The notes: a model not told the origin generated them from the letters alone. Positions 7,339 to 16,537 are shown, counted from the first letter of the stretch. The stretch: 33,627 nucleotides of DNA from Cryptosporangium phraense (GCF_006912135.1 NZ_VIRS01000054.1:1-33627), one strand, 5' to 3'. Numbers and translations are program-made.

Positions 7339-8276
7339 GCGGTTCTCCCCATCAGGGTGTCGGCGCCTGCGGCGAGGAGGTCGGCAGCGAGCTGCCTCCC
7401 GACCGCTCCGGCGTCGGTGTGCAAACTGTCGTACGTAGCGGGGACGGGGATCGTCCGTGCGTCGGTCAGCACGGACGTTCCGTCCAGGGCCGCGACCCGG
7501 GCCCGCAGGGTGAGCTGGTCGGCGTCGATCGAGGCCCAGGCGGCGACCGGGGCACTGCACCCGGCCTCGAGTGCGGCCAGCAGCGCGCGCTCGGCGGTCA
7601 CCTCGGCCCGGGCCGTCGGCGCCTCGATCGCGCCGAGCAGCGCAACCAGTTCGGCGTCGTCGGCGCGGCACTCGACCGCGAGCGCACCCTGGGCCGGCGC
7701 GGGCACCAGGACGTCGGGGTGGAGCGCTTCAGTGATCTCGGTGGCCCGTCCGAGACGGGCCAGGCCGGCGACGGCCAGCACGACCGCGTCCAGCTCACCG
7801 CTGCTGACTTTGTTCATCCTGGTGTCAACGTTCCCGCGAATCGGCACGCAGACCAAATCCGGCCGGGCGATGAGCACCTGCGCGACCCGCCGGGGCGCCC
7901 CGGTGCCCACCCGGGCGCCGGACGGCAGCTTCTCCAGCGTCAGCCCGTCGCGCGAGATCAGCGCGTCGCGGGGGTCGGCCCGGAACGGGACGGCGGCGAT
8001 CGTCAGGCCGTCGGCGGGCGCGGTCGGGAGGTCTTTGTACGAGTGCACGGCGAAGTCGATCTGGTCGGCGAGCAGCGCGTCGCGCAGTGCGGACACGAAC
8101 ACGCCGGTGCCGCCGATCTGGGTCAGCAGCGTGGTGCGGTCGCGGTCGCCCTCGGTGCTGATGTGCACCAGCTCGACCTCGCGCCCGGTGGCCGCGGTGA
8201 GCGTGTCGGCGACGTCACCGGACTGAGCCAGCGCGAGCTTGGAGGCCCGCGTGCCCAGCCGCAGGGGGCGACTCAT
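7335..8276 (-). CDS. hemC: Porphobilinogen deaminase (hydroxymethylbilane synthase)
   Basis: 313 residues. It polymerises four porphobilinogens to hydroxymethylbilane on a covalently held dipyrromethane cofactor. The start LRLGTRASKLALAQ, the segment HSYKDLPT (78-85) and the cofactor-binding cysteine in EAGCSAPVA (C240) are visible. Start ATG 8274-8276 overlaps the hemA stop, and the stop overlaps the hemD start; both are four-base overlaps showing tight translational coupling within the hem operon. Confidence 0.97.
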   Translation of the reverse strand: MSRPLRLGTRASKLALAQSGDVADTLTAATGREVELVHISTEGDRDRTTLLTQIGGTGVFVSALRDALLADQIDFAVHSYKDLPTAPADGLTIAAVPFRADPRDALISRDGLTLEKLPSGARVGTGAPRRVAQVLIARPDLVCVPIRGNVDTRMNKVSSGELDAVVLAVAGLARLGRATEITEALHPDVLVPAPAQGALAVECRADDAELVALLGAIEAPTARAEVTAERALLAALEAGCSAPVAAWASIDADQLTLRARVAALDGTSVLTDARTIPVPATYDSLHTDAGAVGRQLAADLLAAGADTLMGRTA

Positions 8277-9619
8277 CCGTGCACCTCGCTCTCGGCGATG
8301 ACCCAGGGGTTGGCACCGTCCGGTTCGACGGTCACGGCCGCGGCCGGCCGCGCGTGCCCGTCGAGGAGGAACAATTCCCGGACCGCCGCAGCGTAGCGGT
8401 CTCCGCCAGGGGCGGTGGCCAGCTCTTTCATCCGGACCGTCGGCGTGTGCAGCAACGTCGAGACGACCCGGCGGACGGTCTTCTCCACCTCCCGGCGGGA
8501 GGCGTCGTCGAGGTCGGGCAACCGGGAGTGCAACTTCTCCAGCTCGCCCGCGACCACCTGGTCGGCCCGCGCGCGCAGCGCGACCACGGTCGGCGCGACC
8601 TCGGTCGACCGCTGCCAGGCGGCGAACGCCTCGACCTCGGTCTCGACGATGGTCCGCGCGCCCTCGACCGCGGCCGACGCCGGTTCGTCGGCCAGCGCCG
8701 CGGTCAGCGCCTCGATGTCGAGCACGACGACGCCCGGCAGCGCGTCGACCGCCCGTTCGGTGTCGCGGGGCACGGCGAGGTCGAGAATCGCCAGGTCGGG
8801 CGCGTTCGGACCGCGGGCGGCGATGGCGGCCGAGACGTCCTGGTAGGTGAGCACGGCCTCGGTCGCGCCGGTGGCGGTGACCACGATGTCGGCCTCGGAG
8901 AGCGCGGCCCGCAGCTCGGTCAGGTCGCCGCCGCGCCCGCCGACGTTCGCGGCCACCCGGCGGGCGGTATCGGCGGTGCGGTTGAGCACCGTGATCGGGC
9001 CGACGCCCTCGCGCCGGAGCGTGGCCGCGGCCAGCGCTCCGAGCGAACCGGCCCCGACGACCAGCGCCCGGCGGCCGGCCAGCGACCCGACCCGCTCGGC
9101 GCTCACCCGCAGGGCGGCGGTGACGACCGACTGGCCGGCGTGGTCGATGTCGGTGTCGGTGTGGACGCGCTTGCCGACCCGCAGCGCCTGCTGCATGACC
9201 TCGTGCAGGACGCGGCCCGGCGCACCGTGCCCGTCGGCCGCGTTGTACGCGTCGCGCACCTGGCCGAGGATCTGCGGCTCGCCGACGACCAGCGAGTCCA
9301 GGCCCGAGACGACCGAGAAGACGTGCCGCACCGCGGCGTCCGAATAATGGACGTAGAGGTGATCGGCGAGCTCGGCGATGTGGACGCCGGTGCGGGCCGA
9401 CAGGACCTGACCGATCTCGTGCAGCGCACCGTGGAACGTGTTGACCGCGGCGTACACCTCGACCCGGTTGCACGTGGAGAGCAGGACGGCCTCGGCCACG
9501 TGCGTGCCGCTGATCAGCTCGGCGAGCACCCCGGAGAGCTCGGTGGACGGCACGGACGCGCGCTCGAGCAGGCGTACCGGTGCGGTGCGGTGGTTGAGAC
9601 CGACGACGACAACGCTCAT
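8273..9619 (-). CDS. hemA: Glutamyl-tRNA reductase
   Basis: 448 residues. It reduces Glu-tRNA to glutamate-1-semialdehyde, the first committed step of C5-pathway tetrapyrrole synthesis. The N-terminus VGLNHRTAPV and the catalytic cysteine in STCNRVEVYA (C50) are intact. A Rossmann NADPH domain (VVGAGSLGALAAATL) and a C-terminal helical dimerisation domain follow. It lies 43 bases after rex in the same operon. No glutamate-1-semialdehyde aminotransferase gene is in this window. Confidence 0.97.
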   Translation of the reverse strand: MSVVVVGLNHRTAPVRLLERASVPSTELSGVLAELISGTHVAEAVLLSTCNRVEVYAAVNTFHGALHEIGQVLSARTGVHIAELADHLYVHYSDAAVRHVFSVVSGLDSLVVGEPQILGQVRDAYNAADGHGAPGRVLHEVMQQALRVGKRVHTDTDIDHAGQSVVTAALRVSAERVGSLAGRRALVVGAGSLGALAAATLRREGVGPITVLNRTADTARRVAANVGGRGGDLTELRAALSEADIVVTATGATEAVLTYQDVSAAIAARGPNAPDLAILDLAVPRDTERAVDALPGVVVLDIEALTAALADEPASAAVEGARTIVETEVEAFAAWQRSTEVAPTVVALRARADQVVAGELEKLHSRLPDLDDASRREVEKTVRRVVSTLLHTPTVRMKELATAPGGDRYAAAVRELFLLDGHARPAAAVTVEPDGANPWVIAESEVHG

Positions 9620-9662
9620 GCCTGGTGCACGCTCCGCTCGAGGGGCTCGGTTCGATACACGC

Positions 9663-10445
9663 TCACTGACCGACGACCTCCCGGGCGTCGTCGACTCGCG
9701 GAGCCGGCAGGGGGGTCACGGCGCCGCCTTTCATGGTGCCGTTGATCGCGGTGCCGTTGACACCGTGCGGGCCCTTAGCGATGTCGGCCTTCCGCTGTTC
9801 GTGGAACGACAGGATCTGCAGCTCGAGCGCGAGATCGACCTTGCGGACGTCGACGCCGTCGGGCACCTGCAGTACGCACGGCGCGAAGTTCAGGATGCTG
9901 GTGACGCCGGCCTCGACCAGCCGGTCGGCCACCTCCTGGGCGGCGGCGGACGGCGTCGAGATCACGCCGATCGACACCTGCTCCTCCTCGACGACGCGAT
10001 CCAGGTCGTCGATGTGCCGGATGTCGAGCCCGGCGATGCGTTCGCCGACCCGCTCGGCGTCCGCATCGAAGAGGGCCGCGATGCGGAACCCGCGGGAGGC
10101 GAAGCCGGCGTAGCCGGCCAGGGCGTGGCCCAGATTTCCGACCCCGACCAGGACGACGGCCCACCGCTGGGTCAGGCCCAGCGCGCGGGAGATCTGGTCG
10201 ACCAGCAGCGAGACCTCGTAGCCGACGCCGCGGGTGCCGTAGGAACCGAGGTGGGACAGGTCCTTGCGGAGCTTGGCCGAGTTGACGCCGGCGGCGACCG
10301 CGAGTTCCTCGGACGAGACCGTGTCGCAGCCGGTGTCGGCGAGCGCGTGCAGCGCGCGCAGGTAGACGGGGAGCCGGGCGACCGTCGCTTCGGGCACACC
10401 GCGGGTGCGACCCGCGGCGCGGATGCGCGGACGATCTCCGGACAT
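9663..10445 (-). CDS. rex: Redox-sensing transcriptional repressor Rex
   Basis: 260 residues from ATG 10443-10445, chosen because GAGGAG stands 5 bases upstream; a GTG 36 bases earlier has no such site. Residues ~18-75 form the winged-helix DNA-binding domain (NSAKLRKDLSHLG), followed by a Rossmann domain (VLVGVGNLGHALA) that senses the NADH/NAD+ ratio. In Streptomyces, Rex represses respiration genes and its own rex-hemACD operon when NADH is high; the same gene order here and an operator in the promoter (10519-10536) support the same autoregulation. Confidence 0.95.
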   Translation of the reverse strand: MSGDRPRIRAAGRTRGVPEATVARLPVYLRALHALADTGCDTVSSEELAVAAGVNSAKLRKDLSHLGSYGTRGVGYEVSLLVDQISRALGLTQRWAVVLVGVGNLGHALAGYAGFASRGFRIAALFDADAERVGERIAGLDIRHIDDLDRVVEEEQVSIGVISTPSAAAQEVADRLVEAGVTSILNFAPCVLQVPDGVDVRKVDLALELQILSFHEQRKADIAKGPHGVNGTAINGTMKGGAVTPLPAPRVDDAREVVGQ

Positions 10446-10518
10446 CGGTCTCCTCGACAGTGTGGGACCGCTGTTTTGCACCAGTTACGGGAACAGCGCC
10501 TAGCTTCACGTTAGCCGC

Positions 10519-10536
10519 TTGTGAACGCCTGCACAA
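10519..10536. promoter_or_regulatory. Rex operator (ROP) upstream of rex-hem operon
   Basis: TTGTGAACGCCTGCACAA is an imperfect inverted repeat matching 14 of 16 positions of the Streptomyces Rex operator core TGTGAACGCGTTCACA, as I recall it. It lies 74 bases upstream of the rex start. On the minus strand TTGTGC within it could act as a -35 element, with TAACGT 17 bases further on as the -10, so a bound repressor would block the promoter. Confidence 0.75.
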
Positions 10537-10601
10537 AGTCGACGGCGCAGGCCAGAGACGTGGTGACGAGCACCACAGGCACTGTGCGCGGTCGGAACGA
10601 T

Positions 10602-10850
10602 TCAGCGCGTGAGGTCGCGGCGCAGGCGCTCTTCCTCGACCCGCCAGAAGCCGTGCTCCCGGCCGTCGAGCAGCACGACCGGCACCCGGTCGCCGTACTC
10701 GTAGGCGAGCTCCGGGTCGGCGTCGACGTCGACCTCGGTCCAGGTCAGGCCGGTGTCACGGGCGACCGACTCGATCACGCCCTTGGCGTCGTCGCAGAGA
10801 TGGCACCCGACCCGGGTCAACAGGGTCACCGTGTGGTCCGTCGCCGCCAT
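10602..10850 (-). CDS. Glutaredoxin-like thioredoxin-fold protein
   Basis: 82 residues from ATG 10848-10850 with GGTGGGG just upstream; a GTG at 10877 is an alternative start. The sequence TRVGCHLCDDAK carries the CxxC redox pair near the N-terminus, followed by EVDVDADPELAYEYGDRVPVVLLDG, the cis-proline region of DUF836-type glutaredoxins. It probably acts as a small cytoplasmic thiol-disulfide protein. The same gene precedes hemA in mycobacteria. Here it is oriented with rex but lies beyond the rex operator, so it is transcribed towards rex. Confidence 0.9.
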   Translation of the reverse strand: MAATDHTVTLLTRVGCHLCDDAKGVIESVARDTGLTWTEVDVDADPELAYEYGDRVPVVLLDGREHGFWRVEEERLRRDLTR

Positions 10851-11226
10851 GGCCCCACCGTAGACCGCGTCCGTCACTGGAGATTGTTCCGGCAGCGACG
10901 GACGAGCCTCTTGTGACGTTCAGGGGGCATTCCCTTCACACCGGACACCACACTGCCCCCAGTCCGGGGGCGGTACCGGGTTTTTGCAACTCTCTGTGGC
11001 GCAGCAATGCCAGGATGTGCCGCAGTGCACGACTTGGGGGCCGGAATGGAAGAAATGTCGTGGTATGTGCGTCCCCGACGCGGCGGCAGCCTTGGGGAAA
11101 GTATGATCTCTCCGTTATCAGTCATGTACATGCTGTAGTTGGTCCGCCCGGGCACCCAACCGTTCGGCCGAAGTCGTTGCTCGCGACTTCCCCGACGGGC
11201 GCGGTGGGCCACGTGGGGGGACGAGC
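10851..11226. other. Divergent intergenic region ahead of sigma factor gene
   Basis: 376 bases without a convincing gene. It holds short GC-rich inverted repeats (GGGGGCA at 10923-10929 with TGCCCCC at 10954-10960). A weak promoter candidate for the sigma gene is TTGGGG (11092-11097), 17 bases, then TTATCA (11115-11120). The part from about 11030 to 11150 is less GC-rich than average, as expected of a promoter. A GTGGGGGGACGAGC ribosome binding site directly precedes the sigma factor ATG. Confidence 0.5.
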
Positions 11227-12309
11227 ATGATCGGCGGAACGGCGGGATACGGCACGATGCCCCTGGGCACCGAGCTCGATCTTTCCGATCTCCGGTCGGC
11301 TCTGACCGATCTCCGTAACCGGACCGGCCTGCGAAGCGCCGGGCTCGGCCTCGGCCTGCGCTGTCTGGCCGGTCGGCACGGTGGGTCCGCCCTGCCGTGG
11401 TCTCGCAGTGCCGGCGGTGCGCACGCGGCTCCCAGCGGTGCGCACGCGCTGCCGGACCTGCCCGCGCAGCCCGACACCGAGGCGCCGGCTCCCGAGCCGG
11501 AACCCCACCCGGCCGACCCGCGCCGTCCGGCCCGGCCGTCCTCGCGCGCGCTGCGCAACCCGGCGCCGCGTCGGCCGGCCGACGACGACGAGACGACCGG
11601 CAGCACGACGGTCGTCGGTCACCCGCCGGTCCACGGTCACGCGGCCGGGAACGCGCCGCCGGGCCACGTCCCGGCGCCGACCCGCGGCCACCGCGGACGG
11701 GCACCCGACCGCGACACCGAGCGGGACACCGACCGGCCCTCGGACGACGGCGAAGACGTCTGGCGGCTGGTGCGGCTGGCCCAGGCCGGAGACACCGAGG
11801 CGTTCGCGCGGATCTACGACCGGTACTTCGACACGGTCTACCGGTACATCTCGTACCGGATCGGATCCCGCTCGGTCGCGGAAGACCTCACCAGCGAGGT
11901 CTGGCTCCGCGCGCTCCGGCGCATCGGCAGCGTGACCTGGCAGGGCCGTGATCTCGGCGCCTGGCTGGTCACGATCGCCCGGAACCTGATCGCCGACCAC
12001 TACAAGTCGGCTCGGGCCCGTCTCGAGGTCACCACCGCCGACATGCGCGACGCCGACGACGAGGACCACGGTCCCGAAGGGCGTCCGGAGGCGGAGGTGC
12101 TGGCCCGGCTGGACAACGCGACGCTGCTGGAAGCGGTCCGCCGGCTCAACCCCGAGCAGCAGGAGTGCATCACGCTGCGCTTCCTGCAGGGCCTCTCGGT
12201 CACCGAGACGGCCCAGATCATGGGAAAGAACGACGGCGCGATCAAGGCACTCCAGTACCGGGCGGTGCGGACGCTCGGACGATTGCTCCCGGAGGGATTC
12301 ACTCTGTGA
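11227..12309 (+). CDS. BldN-like ECF RNA polymerase sigma factor with long N-terminal extension
   Basis: 360 residues. Region 2 spans ~183-262 (AFARIYDRYFDTVYRYISYR, then AEDLTSEVWLRALRRI and WQGRDLGAWLVTIARNLIADHYKS). Region 4 spans ~297-352 (LNPEQQECITLRFLQGLSV, MGKNDGAIKALQYRAVRTL). These segments closely resemble Streptomyces BldN, an ECF sigma factor needed for aerial development. The first ~175 residues are Pro/Ala/Arg-rich and disordered-looking, longer than the BldN pro-sequence that is proteolytically removed in Streptomyces; a similar pro-sigma form is plausible. The next gene looks like its membrane partner RsbN. Start ATG has a strong GGGGGGA site. Confidence 0.92.
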   Translation: MIGGTAGYGTMPLGTELDLSDLRSALTDLRNRTGLRSAGLGLGLRCLAGRHGGSALPWSRSAGGAHAAPSGAHALPDLPAQPDTEAPAPEPEPHPADPRRPARPSSRALRNPAPRRPADDDETTGSTTVVGHPPVHGHAAGNAPPGHVPAPTRGHRGRAPDRDTERDTDRPSDDGEDVWRLVRLAQAGDTEAFARIYDRYFDTVYRYISYRIGSRSVAEDLTSEVWLRALRRIGSVTWQGRDLGAWLVTIARNLIADHYKSARARLEVTTADMRDADDEDHGPEGRPEAEVLARLDNATLLEAVRRLNPEQQECITLRFLQGLSVTETAQIMGKNDGAIKALQYRAVRTLGRLLPEGFTL

Positions 12310-12439
12310 CGGTTCTCCTCTCGGAACGACGCGCACCCGTAACCCGCGGACGGCGCGGCGCGTTAACCGGGGTGCCGAGCAGACGGTCTGCTCGGCACCG
12401 GGACGCCGGTACCGAGGGGGCGGAGAGGAGGTGCCCACG

Positions 12440-13633
12440 GTGATGTTGAGTCCTGCGGAACGCCGACGAGCACGGGACTTCAACGCGCGGGTATCCGGCC
12501 GTCGAGGCGCCGAGCGCCGGCATCCGGATCGGGCCCAGCACGTCGCAGGCGCCCATCGGGCGCCGTCGGACGGAATCGACGAACTGGTTCATCTCACCGA
12601 ACGGCTCGGACGGGCCGGCTCGCAGGTCCGCGCCGACGACGAGTTCCGCGACCGGCTCCGGCAACGGCTCATCGCGGTGGCCTCGGTGCACGGCATCAAC
12701 GCCGAGCCGGGCTTCAACCCGCCTCCGGCTTCGGTCCCCCGGGCGCTGCCCGACTTCCGCCGCCGCATTCCCCGCCGGGTCACGGTGGTCAGCGGCACGC
12801 TCGCCGGCCTGGTGGCCCTCTCCGGCGTCGGGTTCGCCAGCGGTGGCGCCAACCCCGGGGACGCGCTCTACGGCGTCAAGCGCAGCCGGGAGGCGGCCCA
12901 GCTGACGCTGGCCCGCTCGTCGGTGGCCCGCGGTCAGCTCCACCTCGACTTCGCGCGCAACCGCCTGGCCGAGGCCGCGGCCGCGATCAACGACCTGCGC
13001 CAGCTCACCCGGCTGTTCGACGACATGGACAGCGACACCCGGCTCGGTATGGCCGACCTGGGCAGCGCCGCGGTGACCCAGCACCACCCGGCCCCGCTCG
13101 ACCTCGTCGACGAGTTCACGCTGGTTCAACAGCGCGAGCTGGCCCACCTGGAGGGCACGACCCGCTCGGACCCCGCCGTCCGCCGGATCCGCGTTTCGCT
13201 GGCCCTACTCGACCGGATCAGCGGTCGGTCGGCCGACCTCCGCGCGGTCGTGCGCTGCGCGCCCCCCACCACCAGCGACGAGCTGGGCCCCATCGCCGGA
13301 GAGTGTTCTCCGCTCGAGGACGAGGAAACCTCGCTACGCTCGAGCGAGCCGGCGCCGCCGCCGAGCGACTGGTCCACCCCCACCCGGCGGCAGAACTCGG
13401 ATCGCTCGTCCGGGTCGCCGTCCGCGTCACCGACCGGCAGCGCCGCCGGGAGCACGGCCGAGGGCCAGGCCTCCTCCTCCCCCACCGACGAGGGCAGCTG
13501 GGGAGCCAGCCCGTCGAGTTTCGGGGAGAGCATGGTGGTTCCGCAGTCCGGGACCGTCCTGCCGTCACCGCTGACCGGTTCTCCCGAGGACTTCGTCGAC
13601 AGCGTCGTCGAGAGCGCGCGTCCGACGGACTAA
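12440..13633 (+). CDS. DUF5667-type membrane protein, probable RsbN-like anti-sigma factor
   Basis: 397 residues from GTG 12440, placed 8 bases after AGGAGG; GTG 12431 would touch that site and ATG 12443 is also possible. The N-terminal ~110 residues are cytoplasmic, with an ELVHLTERL helix and [15 protein letters not shown]. One membrane helix lies at ~113-133 ([21 protein letters not shown]), followed by the DUF5667 signature [18 protein letters not shown]. The extracytoplasmic part ends in a Ser/Pro/Gly-rich low-complexity tail. In Streptomyces, RsbN downstream of bldN holds BldN inactive through its cytoplasmic N-terminus; position and topology here fit the same role, but sequence recognition of the anti-sigma domain is weak. 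Confidence 0.8.
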   Translation: MMLSPAERRRARDFNARVSGRRGAERRHPDRAQHVAGAHRAPSDGIDELVHLTERLGRAGSQVRADDEFRDRLRQRLIAVASVHGINAEPGFNPPPASVPRALPDFRRRIPRRVTVVSGTLAGLVALSGVGFASGGANPGDALYGVKRSREAAQLTLARSSVARGQLHLDFARNRLAEAAAAINDLRQLTRLFDDMDSDTRLGMADLGSAAVTQHHPAPLDLVDEFTLVQQRELAHLEGTTRSDPAVRRIRVSLALLDRISGRSADLRAVVRCAPPTTSDELGPIAGECSPLEDEETSLRSSEPAPPPSDWSTPTRRQNSDRSSGSPSASPTGSAAGSTAEGQASSSPTDEGSWGASPSSFGESMVVPQSGTVLPSPLTGSPEDFVDSVVESARPTD

Positions 13634-13794
13634 GGCGTCCGCTCCGGACGTTCATGCAGTGGGTGCGTACGTCTCACGTTCTGTTGCCCCGGGCGGCACA
13701 GAGCGCGGTAGGCGGCCGACCGTACACTCAGGGCGGGCCGCTTTACGGCGACAACGCGCGTTTCTGCACGTCAGGGTGTTTCGGAGGGAGCAGC

Positions 13795-14679
13795 GTGAAG
13801 ACGCTCACTAACCGACGCGGCCGTCCCCGCGAGGATGCTCTCGCGGTCGTGGCCGGAGCCGCCAGCGCGGCTGCCGCCGAGGTCGCGTCGCCGCCGCTCG
13901 TCGTGCCGGACTCGACCGCGGCCGCGTTCTTCGACGTCGACAACACGATGATGATGGGCGCGTCGATCTTCCACTTCGCCCGCGGCCTGGCCGCGCGCAA
14001 GTACTTCCGCAGCCGCGACCTGTTCGGCTTCGCCGTCCAGCAGGCCAAGTTCCGGATGTCCGGCGTCGAGGACGCGGCCGGGATGACCACGGCCCGCGAG
14101 GCCGCGCTGGCGTTCGTCGCCGGCCGCGACGTCTGCGATCTCCTCGGCCACGCCGAGGAGATCTACGACGAGGTCATGGCCAAGCGGATCTGGTCCGGCA
14201 CCCGGGCGCTGGCCCAGATGCATCTGGACGCCGGGCAGCGGGTCTGGCTCGTCACGGCGACGCCGGTGGAGCTGGCGAACATCATCGCCCACCGGCTGGG
14301 GCTGACCGGGGCGCTCGGCACGGTGTCGGAGATCGTCGACGGGAAGTACACCGGCCGCCTGGTCGGTGAGCCGCTGCACGGGCCGGCCAAGGCCGAGGCG
14401 GTGCTGTCGCTCGCCCGCCGCGAGGGGCTCGACCTCGACCGGTGCACCGCGTACAGCGACTCGGTGAACGACGTCCCGATGCTCTCGACGGTCGGTACCG
14501 GGGTGGCGATCAACCCTGACACGGCGCTGCGGAAGGTCGCGCGGGAGCGGGGCTGGCAGGTGCGTGACTACCGCACGGCCCGCAAGGCCGCCAAGCTCGG
14601 CGGCCCCGCGGTGGCGGCAGCCGGCCTGGTCGCGGGCGGAGTGGCCGGCACGTTGGCCGTGAGGAAGCGGATCGCCTAG
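13795..14679 (+). CDS. HAD-superfamily IB phosphatase (SerB1-like)
   Basis: 294 residues from GTG 13795, preceded by GGAGGGAG; the longer open frame upstream is a shadow of the previous gene. Motif I is FFDVDNT (D47, D49, T51), motif II is in VTATP, and motif IV is [12 protein letters not shown] cap region sits between motifs I and II. A C-terminal glycine/alanine-rich hydrophobic segment ([18 protein letters not shown]) could be a membrane anchor. Family members remove phosphate from phosphoserine or other small phosphates, or from lysophospholipids; the substrate here is unknown. The SerB1-like gene has the same neighbourhood in mycobacteria. Confidence 0.88.
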   Translation: MKTLTNRRGRPREDALAVVAGAASAAAAEVASPPLVVPDSTAAAFFDVDNTMMMGASIFHFARGLAARKYFRSRDLFGFAVQQAKFRMSGVEDAAGMTTAREAALAFVAGRDVCDLLGHAEEIYDEVMAKRIWSGTRALAQMHLDAGQRVWLVTATPVELANIIAHRLGLTGALGTVSEIVDGKYTGRLVGEPLHGPAKAEAVLSLARREGLDLDRCTAYSDSVNDVPMLSTVGTGVAINPDTALRKVARERGWQVRDYRTARKAAKLGGPAVAAAGLVAGGVAGTLAVRKRIA

Positions 14680-14781
14680 GACGCCGGATCGCACGCCGAT
14701 CGACAGGAAATCGGGGTTATCCGGCGCGTTTTAGCCCCGTTTTGTCGTCGAAGCGTGCCGGCACGCGGACGCGGGCTAGTT

Positions 14782-14940
14782 CTAATTCTCGACGTCGCGC
14801 TCGGGGCGCTCTTCGTCCGGGCGGTCGGCGCCCTCGGCGCGCCACACCTCGGCGAGTGCGTCGCCGCCGGTCTTGTCGGGGTTGGCGCTCTCGCCGGCGT
14901 AGATGTCGGTTGTCGGTTCGTCTGAGGTCGGCTCGGTCAT
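14782..14940 (-). CDS. Small acidic protein of unknown function
   Basis: 52 residues, very acidic and hydrophilic (TSDEPTTDIYAGESANPDKTGGD, ending RPDEERPERDVEN). Codon third positions are GC-rich, supporting translation. ATG 14938-14940 is the natural start but has no clear ribosome binding site, so it may be leaderless; a GTG at 14973 is the alternative. It lies after the acyltransferase gene on the same strand. No family recognised. Confidence 0.45.
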   Translation of the reverse strand: MTEPTSDEPTTDIYAGESANPDKTGGDALAEVWRAEGADRPDEERPERDVEN

Positions 14941-14985
14941 GGCAGCCGAATACCCCGGACCGGTCACCCACACACCGCTCGCCGC

Positions 14986-15012
14986 GCGGCGTCGTCCTGG
15001 GCGGGCCGCCCA
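14986..15012 (-). repeat. Half copy (D) of dispersed palindromic repeat
   Basis: On the plus strand this reads GCGGCGTCGTCCTGGGC followed by GGGCCGCCCA, the right arm of the repeat seen in full at 18833, 26839 and 30475. No left arm is visible. Its outer end is one base from the stop codon (15014-15016) of the minus-strand acyltransferase gene, as in copies B and C, which sit next to minus-strand stops. Confidence 0.75.
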
Positions 15013-15013
15013 C

Positions 15014-16504
15014 TCACCCGAACACGGACTTCCGGCGCATCAGCAGCTGGTAGAGCATCTGCTGGATGGTCTCCCGGACCTGGTCGGTCAGGTTGAAGAC
15101 CTGCATCGGGTCGTCGGCCCCGGCGGCCAGGGCGGACGTCTCGATCGGCTCGCCGAACTCGATGTACCACTTCGACGGCAACGGCACCGCGCCGAGCGGA
15201 CCGAGCCACGGGAACGTCGGCGTGAGCGGGAAGTACGGCAGCCCGAACATCCGGGCGATGATCTTCGCGTCGCCGAGCTTCGGGTAGATCTCCTCGGCCC
15301 CGACGATCGCGCACGGGATGATCGGCGCCTTGGTGGCCAGCGCGGCGGACACGAAACCGCCCCGGCCGAACCGCTGCAGCTTGTACCGCTCGCTGAACGG
15401 CTTCCCGACGCCCTTGAAGCCCTCCGGGAACACACCCACGAGCTCGCCGTTCTCCAGCAGCCGTTCGGCGTCCGGCTGGCAGGCCAGAGTGCTGCCGGAC
15501 TTGCGCGCGATCTCCCCGACGAACGGCAGCTGGAACACCAGGTCGGCGGCGAGCAGGCGGAGCTTGCGCGAGGCCGGGTGGTGGTCGAGGAGGCCGAGCT
15601 GGAGCATGGCCGCGTCGAGCGGGATCGTGCCGGAGTGGTTCGCGACGACGAGCGCGCCGCCGGTGTCGCTGACGTTCTCGAGGCCGGAGATCTCTACCCG
15701 GAACCATTTGTCGTAGACCGGGCGGAGGGCTGGGGCGAGGATCGAGGAGGAGAACTCGGGGTCGAAGCCGAACTCGTCGGTCTCGTATTCGCCGGTGAGG
15801 CGTCGACGGGCGAACGCGAGCGCGCTCGCGACCCGCCGATCCCACACGTCCGGCTCCCGAGCCGCCGCGGGCGCGCCGGCCGCATCGGCCGCGCCGGCCG
15901 CATCGGCCGCATCGGCCGCGTCGGCCGCGGAGGTCGGGGTGGGCGCTCCAGCGCCGCGCACGGCCTTCTTCGCAACCCGGCCGGCACCAACCGCCGGAGC
16001 CCGCCCCGCCGGTGCGGCCGAGACCGGGTTCGCCGTGGCCGCGCCGGTTGCGGCCGAGCCCGCCGGGGCCGAGCCCACTGCGGCCGAATTCACCGGGGTT
16101 GGGCCCACCGGGGCCGAGCCCGCCGGGGTTGGGCCCACCGGGGTTGGGCCCACCGGGGTTGGGGGGCCGGCAGTGCGGCCCGGCGTAGCACGGGCCGCAG
16201 CAGCCGGATCCGCCGTAGCTGGGCGCGCGGGTGCCTTGGCGGCGACTTTCTTGGTCGCGACCTTCTTCGCGGCGACCTTTCGGGGCGTCTCCGCCCCGTC
16301 GGCACCCGAAGTCCCTACCGGCCTGGCCTTCTTGGCCGGCGCCTTCTTAGCGGGGACCTTCTTCACCGGAGCCGAAGCCGAAGCTGGAGCCGGAGCCGCG
16401 GCCCCCGAGTCGTTCGAGACCGGGGCCGAAGCGTTCTCCGGCTTCTCGGTGCGTGAGGCACGGGCGGCGCCGCTGTCGAAGGGAATGATCTGGGCGTCGG
16501 GCAT
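15014..16504 (-). CDS. Lysophospholipid acyltransferase-family protein with lysine/alanine-rich tail
   Basis: 496 residues from ATG 16504, 8 bases after AAGGAG. The acyltransferase domain occupies ~250-496, with NHSGTIPLD (289-297) and FPEGFKG (359-365), as in the mycobacterial Rv0502 type; it likely transfers acyl chains to a glycerophospholipid at the membrane. Residues 1-220 are low complexity: a histone-H1-like KKVPAKKAPAKKA stretch (48-60), AAKKVATKKVAAK (78-90), PTPVGPTPVG repeats (116-137) and AADAADAADAAG repeats (193-207). The repeats reflect tandem DNA units (16092-16163) and probably vary in number between strains. It is downstream of the epimerase gene in the same order as Rv0501-Rv0502. 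Confidence 0.9.
   Translation of the reverse strand: MPDAQIIPFDSGAARASRTEKPENASAPVSNDSGAAAPAPASASAPVKKVPAKKAPAKKARPVGTSGADGAETPRKVAAKKVATKKVAAKAPARPATADPAAAARATPGRTAGPPTPVGPTPVGPTPAGSAPVGPTPVNSAAVGSAPAGSAATGAATANPVSAAPAGRAPAVGAGRVAKKAVRGAGAPTPTSAADAADAADAAGAADAAGAPAAAREPDVWDRRVASALAFARRRLTGEYETDEFGFDPEFSSSILAPALRPVYDKWFRVEISGLENVSDTGGALVVANHSGTIPLDAAMLQLGLLDHHPASRKLRLLAADLVFQLPFVGEIARKSGSTLACQPDAERLLENGELVGVFPEGFKGVGKPFSERYKLQRFGRGGFVSAALATKAPIIPCAIVGAEEIYPKLGDAKIIARMFGLPYFPLTPTFPWLGPLGAVPLPSKWYIEFGEPIETSALAAGADDPMQVFNLTDQVRETIQQMLYQLLMRRKSVFG
16092..16163. repeat. 15-bp minisatellite inside acyltransferase gene
   Basis: Units of the form GGGGTTGGGCCCACC recur about four times, with diverged GGGGCCGAGCCCGCC units between and beside them. 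The 15-base period keeps frame and encodes the PTPVG repeats. Such tracts change length by slippage or recombination. Confidence 0.8.
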
Positions 16505-16537
16505 GTGCGGCACTCCTTGCCAACCGGGGGTCTCGCC

